In this document: in pieces, positions 1 to 6,124 of the stretch
How positions within the stretch are numbered: the stretch's first letter is position 1
Layout: every line of letters begins with the position of its first letter
DNA from: Pelagophyceae sp. CCMP2097
Taxonomy: Eukaryota; Sar; Pelagophyceae
Reading direction: 5' to 3'
Assembly (NCBI GenBank): GCA_026770575.1
Contig: MU658151.1
Coordinates: forward strand, 1 to 11,362
DNA length: 11,362 nt
Notes under the pieces: generated by a model
What the model was told of the DNA's origin: nothing
The model's input: only the letters and a program-made list of their open reading frames with translations
The model's database searches: none
Position numbers and translations under genes: made by a program

Positions 1-57
1 TTTCGACGCGTGTCGTGGACGAGCGGAGCAGGGCGGGGCAGAGCATGGCGTCGACGA

Positions 58-195
58 GCAGTGATAAGGAGTCCTCCTTAGGTTTCCGTAGAAAAGAGAC
101 GCCGAGTATACCTGGCGGAGGGAGCGTGTCCGACGAGGCCGCGGTCCTACGGTATAGAAGGATTTCAAGCCCCTCTCACGGCTCCTTATCACTGC
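58..195. repeat. 14-base perfect inverted repeat, 110-base spacer
   Basis: GCAGTGATAAGGAG at 58-71 is matched exactly by its reverse complement at 182-195. The left arm overlaps a second, tighter inverted repeat (TAAGGAG / CTCCTTA, 65-71 and 74-80). The arms could be the ends of a small degraded element, but I see no target-site duplication that would show it. Confidence 0.5.
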
Positions 196-308
196 ACGGC
201 CGGCGTTCACTCTCAAAGAACACCGAAAGAGTTCCGAGTCCGTTTCGGAAGGAGGAATGGTCGCCAAACCCACCCGTGTCGAGCGAGCCGCCGTGGGTAG
301 GTGGGGGT

Positions 309-328
309 GGGGGGTCGGCAGACCCCCC
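309..328. repeat. G-rich hairpin with 8-bp perfect stem
   Basis: GGGGGGTC at 309-316 pairs perfectly with GACCCCCC at 321-328 across a GGCA loop. The preceding bases (295-308) are also G-rich, so the plus strand could form either a cruciform hairpin or a G-quadruplex. It lies in the repeat-rich left end, not next to an identified gene. Confidence 0.6.
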
Positions 329-354
329 GTGTCGAGCGAGGAGACGTTGTGGGG

Positions 355-389
355 GGGTCCCGAGACCACGAAGGAGGGTCCCGAGACCA
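355..389. repeat. Two-copy direct repeat, 21-base period
   Basis: GGGTCCCGAGACCA occurs at 355-368 and again at 376-389. Together with the CCCGTGTCGAGCGAG pair just upstream (273-287, 326-340), it suggests that this segment grew by local duplication. Confidence 0.5.
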
Positions 390-580
390 GCCCAATCGCG
401 GAGCTCGACCTTCACGGCCGCAACTTTGCGGCGCACCTCGAGCGAGGGCAGCGTCGAAACCGAGAATTACTCGGAAATACCCAAAGTTTCCCATATTTTC
501 GCGTTGATACCCACCTAGACCTGCAGTAAGGCCGCCACCGGAGCCGGACCAAGGCCCGGTGCATTATCGTATTTTGTCTT

Positions 581-620
581 TCTCCACGCTAAACCTCCCG
601 TTCCTACGCTAAACCTCCCT
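581..620. repeat. 20-base tandem repeat containing CGCTAAACCTC
   Basis: Units 581-600 and 601-620 agree at 16 of 20 positions. The shared core is ACGCTAAACCTCCC. The core CGCTAAACCTC recurs exactly at 11249-11259, and CGCTAAAC at 10342-10349, both in intergenic DNA flanking the GST gene. The unit may therefore be a dispersed regulatory or repetitive motif. Confidence 0.6.
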
Positions 621-641
621 CCTGCGTGTGGGGGAGCGTTG

Positions 642-655
642 CGGTATATATACCG
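642..655. promoter_or_regulatory. Symmetric TATA sequence, possible core promoter
   Basis: CGGTATATATACCG is a perfect 14-base palindrome with a TATATATA core. It lies 22 bases after the tandem repeat at 581-620. A TATA box is possible, but no convincing coding region follows on either strand, so its role is uncertain. Confidence 0.25.
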
Positions 656-1200
656 GGCCCCACAATCACCTCCAATGATAATGGTCCGGTGAATCCCCTT
701 TAGCCCCCAGCGGGTCATTGCGTGCAACACGTTTTTTCCTTCGCCCAAGGATCGGATCGCTAAATATTTATTATATGGCGACAAAGTGACGGGCGTGAGA
801 GTTACCTTCGCAGTACTTTTCGGTAAACAGCGCGAGCCCGCGTATGTAGGCGCCCACGCAAAAGTTAGAAACTTCCACGCTCTCTGGAACAAAGTACAAA
901 AAGTACATATTTCGGCCACAAAAGTGCCCCTTGCTGCTTTGCTCACCCTCTGGATGGTGCAGCGCAAGCGCGTCATCCGCCAAGACGTGCTGAGAATTCG
1001 TCGCTGGAGTGGCGATTTTGGCGATTTATTCCAGTCGCTCTACGACGTCGGGGGCACTTGCAGATACCCCCCAGAGTCGCACAAATAGCATACGCCGTAC
1101 CTCGCGGCCGTTCCAGCTTTTGTCAAAAATCGTTTGTTCAGTAACACGGCTGTACCAAATAAGAAAAATCGGCATCCAGCAAATCCCAGATTTGAATTTA

Positions 1201-1761
1201 TAGCGATCTATGTTGGCCCTTTGCCTCGTCGTGCGCGCGCTGACGGGGTCGGTTCAGGGAGCGATGACGGAGGCGCCGTGCGCGCACCGCGTCTCGCCTC
1301 CGTGCCGTCGAAAAGATCTGACAGAGACGTCCTACATACCTCTGGAGAGCACCGGCTATATTTTCAAATCGGTGGGCGTTTGGGGGCGTTGAAATGGTCG
1401 AATGGTGACCCTTCTCGGGCGCTGGGAGGTGGCCATGGACCTCCTCGAGCCGCGCGATACCGAGAAGAGACACCATTCGGACATTTTATCAAGAGACTTA
1501 TCATTCCCGTGAGGGTGCTTCGTCTAAAAAGCCAATAAGTGCCTCTAGAGAGGCAAGAAGATGGGCATGTGCGTTGCCAACGCCATGTTACCGACTTCCA
1601 GAGCAGTTGCGAGCGCAATCGCCCAAAAACGCTTCCTAGAGGACGCCCCATCGTCCGTCATCAAATCGTCACATTATCCCTATAAGTACCCGAAAAGGAG
1701 TTTATTAATTACTTTAAGGCACAATAAAGCCTATACTTTCGGCTTATTTTGATCTGCTGAT
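1201..1761. other. Intergenic stretch with small uncharacterised open frames
   Basis: No recognisable gene. A 60-residue plus-strand frame from an ATG at 1210 begins with a hydrophobic signal-like segment (MLALCLVVRAL) and then two Cys. It could be a first exon, with GT sites near 1372, but there is no partner exon I can defend. A 63-residue plus-strand frame (1561-1752) has no family resemblance. A near-palindrome TGCCTCT-AG-AGAGGCA lies at 1540-1555. AATAAA at 1723-1728, followed by an AAGCC/GGCTT stem, could be a 3' processing signal. The DNA becomes AT-rich from about 1660. Confidence 0.4.
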
Positions 1762-1770
1762 TAGAGTAAA

Positions 1771-1803
1771 GGTCAATTTAAGAACCTGGTCAATTTAAGA
1801 ACC
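1771..1803 (+). repeat. Subterminal 16-base direct repeat of the MITE
   Basis: GGTCAATTTAAGAACC occurs twice, exactly, at 1771-1786 and 1788-1803 (17-base period). Inverted partners lie at 1911-1926 (14 of 16 positions) and 2108-2123 (14 of 16). Repeated subterminal motifs of this kind are often transposase-binding sites; that role is inferred. Confidence 0.75.
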
Positions 1804-1893
1804 GACGAAAAAATCGACAAAAGACTTTCAATATCTCAATAAGGCATTTATAAGACCCAATTAAAATCCATTAAATCCCTCATTGGGATATTA

Positions 1894-2007
1894 TCCGGCT
1901 CCAGGGGCCCGGTTCTTAATCTGACCGGCGGTTTTTAAAGAACCGACGGTCGGTCCGGACTCTCTGCCTATGCTAAATTTCTCATAGAGGTCCTCCGCGG
2001 ACGCCAT
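1894..2007 (-). other. Short coding-like frame inside the MITE (captured fragment?)
   Basis: Reading the minus strand from an ATG at 2007, a 38-residue frame begins MASAEDLYEKFSIGRESG and ends at TAA (1894-1891 area). Its residue mix looks like ordinary protein, unlike most chance frames here. It crosses the inverted motif copy at 1911-1926. It may be a host-gene fragment captured by the element, a first exon, or chance. I recognise no family. Confidence 0.2.
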
Positions 2008-2147
2008 AATTTGGGGGTGGGTGGAGAGGACCCAGGCGCGTCCCCTGGCAGCGTCAAAACCGCAAACAACGGCGTCGCCGGGCCTCTGATTTGTTTTTCG
2101 CTTAACCGGTTCTCAAATCGACCTTTACTATCCTTTACTCTACCGCT

Positions 2148-2483
2148 ATGACCGCCGCCGCGCGCGACATCCTCTCCGCCACAAACATCAGCAACACGAA
2201 CCACACCACCTACATCACCCTCGACTGCGACGCGCCGCAGTCCGACCACCCCGACTACATCGGGCCATCACGGCATCCACACCCGCCCCGCGCCGACCCA
2301 AAACACACCAAACATCGGCCACGCCGTCCGCCGGCCCACACTATGCTGGTATGCCTAGCCCACGATCAAACGCCTCGGCGTGCGAATATAAGGCCCGCCC
2401 GCCCTCGAAATGAGCCGCCGGAAGAATACACCAGCCGGCTGACATTGGTGCTGTTTAAAACCGACCGGGATTCCATCCAGTGA
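2148..2483 (+). pseudogene. Possible broken gene or first exon beside the MITE
   Basis: An ATG at 2148, six bases after the MITE end, opens a 111-residue frame. In the first 38 codons (MTAAARDILSATNIS onward, to about 2261) almost every codon ends in G or C, as in the real genes of this window. After GAC TAC ATC the frame loses this bias and turns Pro/His/Arg-rich. At the same point the frame shifted by one base keeps G/C-ending codons for about 25 more (GHHGIHTRPAP onward) until TAG near 2360. This looks like a one-base frameshift in a decayed gene, or an exon end. The MITE may have split or displaced its upstream part. No family is recognised. Confidence 0.3.
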
Positions 2484-2488
2484 GTCGT

Positions 2489-2506
2489 ACGAGTTGCATA
2501 ACTCGT
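2489..2506. repeat. Small stem-loop, 7-bp arms
   Basis: ACGAGTT at 2489-2495 and AACTCGT at 2500-2506 are perfect inverted arms around a GCAT loop. It lies about 60 bases upstream of the TATA box at 2569, where a dyad could be a factor-binding site. Confidence 0.35.
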
Positions 2507-2568
2507 CGCTCCTGATCAGGGCCGGCGGCCAGCCTGGTGTACTCCGCGTCTGCACTTCTTTCCCGGGG

Positions 2569-2576
2569 TATAAATA
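2569..2576 (+). promoter_or_regulatory. TATA box (TATAAATA)
   Basis: TATAAATA in a GC-rich context, preceded by CCCGGGG, is the best TATA match in the window. An ATG follows at 2615, which would allow a normal start site about 30 bases downstream of the box and a short leader. It supports a plus-strand gene between here and the convergent coiled-coil gene ending at 3185. Confidence 0.45.
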
Positions 2577-2614
2577 ATCAACCCTCACCTCACGAGCTTT
2601 CGGTTCATTGCGTC

Positions 2615-2872
2615 ATGCGGCTTTGGCTGCAACGCGCGAGGCAGGCGACTCGACGGCGTGGACTAGGATGCACCGTATTGTACGATAGCGCTTCTTAGAT
2701 TCGATACTCTTTCACTGCAGACTCAGTGCAGAGTGTCGGGCAACGACGTTTGACGTATCTTTAGACGGTGCTTTGGATTTGGGCTGCCGCGTCGGGCTGC
2801 GACGCAGACGATGCGCTCGAGCGACGCTGCGGCGTGGACGAGGCCTCGTGGCTTCAAGCGGCGCCATCGTGA
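2615..2872 (+). CDS. Possible small spliced gene of unknown function
   Basis: Tentative model. ATG at 2615 opens an Arg-rich exon (MRLWLQRARQATRRRGLGCT, 20 residues) ending at 2674. A GTATTG donor at 2675 and a TATCTTTAG acceptor ending at 2764 give a 90-base phase-0 intron. The second exon (2765-2872) reads TVLWIWAAASGCDADDAL and on to a TGA at 2870-2872, for about 55 residues in all. Support comes from the TATA box 46 bases upstream and from the protein-like second exon. Against it are its small size and absence of a recognised family. The frame of 2891-3126 in the same register also looks protein-like (ALLSPETLQALNCLMATTRD), so the gene may be longer with exons I cannot place. Confidence 0.22.
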
Positions 2873-3184
2873 TTCTCGCGCGGCGTCGTTTTGCCGCCTC
2901 GGCAGGCGTTGCTCTCGCCCGAGACCCTCCAAGCTTTGAATTGCCTCATGGCAACCACACGCGACGACGCGCCTGCCGAGCGATTGCGAATCTCGCGACG
3001 CATCGACCGGTCTATGGCTCCCGACGAGGCTCTCCGCTTCTCGACGTCTCCTCTCTCGAGGCCCCCGAGAAAGTGTCCGCGCCGCCAAGAAGCACTGCAC
3101 GGTGCGACCGCCTTCCGAATATGTCAGGGGCGCCGCCCGGCATGCGCTGGCGCGGAGGTGCGTGCATGCTGCGAGGGCACTTTA
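2873..3184. other. Spacer before the convergent coiled-coil gene, coding-like in part
   Basis: Plus-strand frame 2891 onward contains a segment (about 2906-3110) of plausible protein composition beginning ALLSPETLQALNC and running through MAPDEALRF. It is preceded in frame by TGA at 2870. I could not find splice sites that join it to the upstream exon with phase kept. It could be part of the TATA-driven gene, or 3' flanking DNA of the minus-strand gene whose stop is at 3185. Confidence 0.25.
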
Positions 3185-5930
3185 CTATTCATCAAAGTCC
3201 TCAAACTCGTCGTCGTAGTCGTCGTCGTCTTTTTGGCTCAGACGCGGCGCGTCCTCCAGGGCGGCAAGCGCGAGCTCCGGCGCCGAAGCGGGCGCGGCGG
3301 CCGCATCCGAAATCGCCGCCGCCGCCGCGGCCGCCGCGATGGCCGCCGCGGGGCCTCGGCTGCCTCGAGCGTCGCCGCCTCGAGCGTCCGATGGTGGCAT
3401 GTCTTCCGCGAGCGGACTGTCTTCTGCAGTCAACGCGCTCGTCGGCGCTTCAAAGGCGCCGGGCACGGCGCCGGCCTCGACGGCGCCGCCCTCGGACGCT
3501 GCGGTGTCGATTGCGTCGGCGGCCGGCGTCTGCTCCGAGCGCGGCGGTCCGGCCGCGGTGGCGTCCGAGGACGGCTGCGGTGCGTCAGCGCCGGCGGTAC
3601 CGGCCGGAGGCCGCAGGGGCGCGGGCGCGGCCGCTTCAAAGACGGCGCCAACATTGTCCTCTTTTGGCGGCGTTTGCGACGCGGCGCCGTCCGGGATCGA
3701 CGGCGCGGGCGCCGCTGCGTCGTCGAGCGAGCGCGTGGAGCGGCTGGAGAAGGACGAGGCGAGTTCGACGACCTCGACGGACGCGCGGAACACGGTGCGC
3801 GGGTCCTTTTCGAACAAATCATCGTCGTAATCGTGGTCCTCGTCGTCGTCGGCGGCGGGTGCCACGGGTACGAGCGCCGCCGCCGCAGGCCGCGGATCCC
3901 CGCCCGCGGCGTCAGCCGTCGACGCAACGGCGCCGCGGAGCGACGGCGCCGCGGGCGGTCCCGGCGGCGCGCCGCGCGAAGCAATGTCCGCCGCGGCAGA
4001 CGCCTCGACCGTCATCTCCGAAAAGAGGCAGTCCACGGGCCAGACGCCGCCGGGTGCCGTCGCAGCGTCGGCCGTTTCCGGGTCGGCCGTCGCGGCTGGC
4101 ACTTGTTGGAACAAGACGCCGCTGACGCCAGTCGCGTCGGTCCCGTCGACTGCCGGGTTCTCCCGGTCCGCAGAGGCAAATGCGCCGGGCGCGCCGGGCG
4201 TCTTCGCGGGCGTCGGCGGTTCGAATTCGTCGTCGTCTTCCTCGTAGTCGTCGTCACTTTGGGACGCGCCCGCCTCTGGCACGCCCTTTACCGCGGCCGC
4301 GCCTTTGAGCTGCGCGACTTTCGCGCGGAGGTCGTTTGCGTCGGCGCGCGCGGCCGCGAGGTGCTGCGCGGCGTCGGCGAGGTGCTGCCCCGCGGCGCGC
4401 GCGGCCTCGCCGCGGGCGACGAGCGTGGCGTTTGCGGTAACGTTGGCCTCTGCGAGGGCGGCGTTTTCCTCGCGGAGCGCAAAGACGTGTCCCGCCAGCA
4501 CGGTCACCTCCGTCTCGTGGCGCGCGGCGCCGTCCTCCAAAAGCCGCGCGCCGTCCTCCAGAGCGCCAAGCCTTTCCGCCAGCGCCGACTCCGCCACGCG
4601 CGCGGACTCGCCGAGGCGCGCGTTGTCCAACGTGAGCGCCGAATGCGCCTCGCGGAGCGCCGAGGCCTCGGCTATTGAACGCGCGTGGTCCTCTTGCAAA
4701 GCGGCGTGTTTCTCTTGCAAAGCGGTGTGGGCGCCTTGCAAAGCGGCGTGGGCGCCTTGCAAAGCGGCGTGGGCCGCCGAAAGTCTCGCGGCGTCGTCAG
4801 AAAGCTGCGCGTTGGCGGCCGCCAAGCCCGCCGCTTCCTCGGCGAGGTGCGCGTTGGCAAACTCGAGGCGCATGTTCTCTGTGTTGAGGCCGGCGGTGTC
4901 CGCCTCGTGTCTGGCGGTCTCGGCCTCGCTTACCTTTGCGCGGTCCGTTTCTGCGGCCGCGTCGCTGGCCGAGGCGCGCGAGGCTCTTCTCGAGGCGCGG
5001 CTGGCGGCGCGCTCGGCCTCGGCCGCGTGGCGCGCGGCCGAAGCGTCCGTGGCGCGGCGGTGCGCGGCGCGCTGCGCGAGGAGAGCATGCTCCGAGGCCA
5101 ACTTCTCCGCGAGGATGGCGTCATCTTTTTCCGCCGCGTCCACCGCGTGCTGCTTTTCAGCCGCGGCGAGCGACTCTGCGGCAATGCGCGCGGCGGCGTT
5201 GCGCTGCTGCTCGACTTCGAATCTTAAAGACTCGACGACGATCGCATGTTCTTGGATGTGCGCCGCTCTCACCGCTAAAAGAGCGGCCTCGTGCTCTTTG
5301 TCGCGGCGCTTGATCGCCTGCGCCACGGCGGCGCCGCGACCCGCCTCGATATGCGATCTGAACCGGGCCTGCTCCAGGTCGCGCCTACAAAAGGCATATT
5401 GGAGGGGGGCTTTCTCGGAGGGACCGCTTCTGAAGGTTCTCGGAGGGCCTCGTTTGAGCCGCCTCGGAGGAGGGCCCGTCGGTCTTTCCCGGTCGGCCCT
5501 TTGCCCGGGTGTTGGTCCGCGGGGGTTCTCCTCACCTGCGGTCGCACTCCTCGACACTTCGGCGGACGAGCTCCTTGGCGCGGATGAAGGCGCCGTGCAC
5601 GAAGAAGATCTCGTCGCGATCCTCCTTGGGCGCCGGCACGCCGAGGTGCGGCACGCTCTGCGAGCCGCTCGGCCGCCGAACGCCCGCCGTATTCGCGCGC
5701 TCCTTCTTGGCCGTGTTCTTCGCCATATTCGCCGAAACGCTCCGGGCCAGGCCCCCCCGGGCGGGGGCCGTGGAGACCCGGGCGGGGTCCGAGACGGTCG
5801 GCAGCGAGCCCTTGGACGTGCTGGGCCGAGCGCCCTCCGCCGCGCGGTCCCCGAGCATCCCCTTGGCCGCCTGCCTCGGGAACGCCCCGTAGATCGGCGC
5901 GGGCTGCTTCGCCTTCGCGCTCAAGGCCAT
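3185..5930 (-). CDS. Large coiled-coil protein with acidic tail motifs, one intron
   Basis: Exons are 5930-5536 and 5384-3185, giving 864 residues. The intron has a CAG|GTGAGG donor and a TTTTGTAG acceptor and keeps the frame (split Arg codon). The ATG at 5930 sits in GCGGCCATGG, a good start context. Residues 1-131 are basic and low-complexity apart from a conserved-looking stretch, EIFFVHGAFIRAKELVRRS. Residues about 133-495 form an Ala/Glu/Arg-rich coiled coil, including seven-residue HAALQGA-type repeats at about 335-362. Residues about 500-864 are disordered and Ala/Pro-rich, with three acidic-aromatic motifs (SDDDYEEDDDEFE, DDDEDHDYDDDLFE and the C-terminal KDDDDYDDEFEDFDE). I recognise no enzyme domain. 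A scaffold, cytoskeletal, centrosomal or flagellar role is a guess from architecture. The frame stays open upstream to about 6032 without an ATG, so an upstream exon with an earlier start is possible. Confidence 0.75.
4694..4777 (-). repeat. Four 21-base tandem repeats encoding coiled-coil heptads
   Basis: TTGCAAAGCGGCGTG recurs at 4694, 4715, 4736 and 4757 (plus-strand coordinates) with a 21-base period and few differences. On the coding (minus) strand each unit encodes seven residues (HAALQGA, HTALQEK, HAALQED types), so each DNA unit is exactly one coiled-coil heptad. The near-identity points to recent unit duplication inside the gene. Confidence 0.85.
5385..5535 (-). other. Intron of the coiled-coil gene (151 bases)
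   Basis: The donor is GTGAGG at 5535 after exon bases CAG; the acceptor TTTTGTAG ends at 5385. Phase 2: AG before and G after rebuild an Arg codon. The exon 1 frame hits TGA at the donor, so splicing is needed to reach the long second exon. The downstream frame is also open through the intron (about 57 residues, Pro/Arg-rich), but it has no ATG there. Confidence 0.7.
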
Positions 5931-6124
5931 GGCCGCGTCGAGGCCGGACGTCAGCTCATAGGCCGCCGAGTCGGGGCGCACGCGCTGGCTGTAGCGCTGC
6001 CTTCGAAACGAGCCGCAACGCTCACTCTGAAATCAAATCCACCTTATCGAGCGTACGGACGATTCGCGCTGCACTTGCTTTTTAAGCGAGCGGCGTCCTT
6101 GGTGTTCCGCCGTATGCGTGTTGT
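5931..6124. promoter_or_regulatory. Bidirectional promoter region between coiled-coil and GPDH genes
   Basis: Only 194 bases separate the divergent ATGs at 5930 and 6125. A run CTTTTTAAG (6078-6086) is the only weak TATA-like stretch, about 40 bases before the GPDH ATG. On the minus strand, TTGATTTCAG followed by an open frame (6032 leftwards) could be a splice acceptor, so part of this interval may be transcribed as a 5' exon of the coiled-coil gene. Confidence 0.4.

Larger units (their letters stand above)
1..540. other. Left-end stretch with repeats, no recognisable gene
   Basis: I see no gene I can name here. An open frame on the plus strand runs from an ATG at 45 to a stop at 518 (157 residues, Ser/Arg/Pro-rich). 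Its third codon positions lack the G/C preference of the real genes further right, and its Arg/Pro runs come from G-rich repeats, so I do not call it. The stretch holds a 14-base inverted repeat (58-71 with 182-195), a 15-base direct repeat CCCGTGTCGAGCGAG (273-287 and 326-340), a G-rich hairpin (309-328) and a 14-base direct repeat GGGTCCCGAGACCA at a spacing of 21 bases (355-368 and 376-389). Confidence 0.5.
541..1200. other. Intergenic stretch, no supported gene
   Basis: Two overlapping open frames cross this stretch: minus strand 976 to 515 (153 residues, true ATG) and plus strand 786 to 1088 (100 residues). They overlap each other, resemble no family I know and lack the strong GC third-position preference of the genes on the right. 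I see no tRNA or rRNA. It contains the 20-base tandem repeat at 581-620 and the symmetric TATA sequence at 642-655. Confidence 0.5.
1762..2142. mobile_element. MITE-like non-autonomous DNA transposon with TA duplication
   Basis: The element starts TA-GAGTAAAGG at 1762-1772 and ends CCTTTACTC-TA at 2132-2142. This gives perfect 9-base terminal inverted repeats flanked by TA on both sides, as expected of a TA target-site duplication. Inside the ends, the 22 bases at 1765-1786 match the reverse complement of 2108-2129 at 20 positions; both differences are transitions. A 16-base motif, GGTCAATTTAAGAACC, is repeated directly at 1771-1786 and 1788-1803 and occurs inverted, slightly diverged, at 1911-1926 and 2108-2123. 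At 381 bases with no transposase frame, it fits a MITE mobilised in trans. TA duplication suggests the Tc1/mariner superfamily, though the superfamily is inference. The left half is much more AT-rich than the surrounding genes, which also supports insertion. Confidence 0.75.

Noticed and set aside
515..976. 153-residue minus-strand frame with a true ATG
   Set aside because: Mixed composition, but no family resemblance, no GC third-position preference, and it overlaps another frame of equal quality. Kept only as a note in the spacer entry.
1..2700. Search for a CRISPR array, rRNA or viral replication genes in the gene-poor left end
   Set aside because: Repeats there are two-copy and of differing types, with no regular spacer pattern, no rRNA-like sequence and no viral domain in any frame.
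4205..4216. GGCGGTTCGAATTC, resembling a tRNA T-loop
   Set aside because: It lies inside the coding exon of the coiled-coil gene and no cloverleaf can be formed around it.
2773..4678. Very long plus-strand open frames (450 and 595 residues) opposite the coiled-coil gene
   Set aside because: They are Arg-rich, low-complexity translations of the antisense of a GC-rich Ala/Asp/Glu coding region, which leaves few stop codons. The minus strand shows heptads and acidic motifs, so it is the coding strand.
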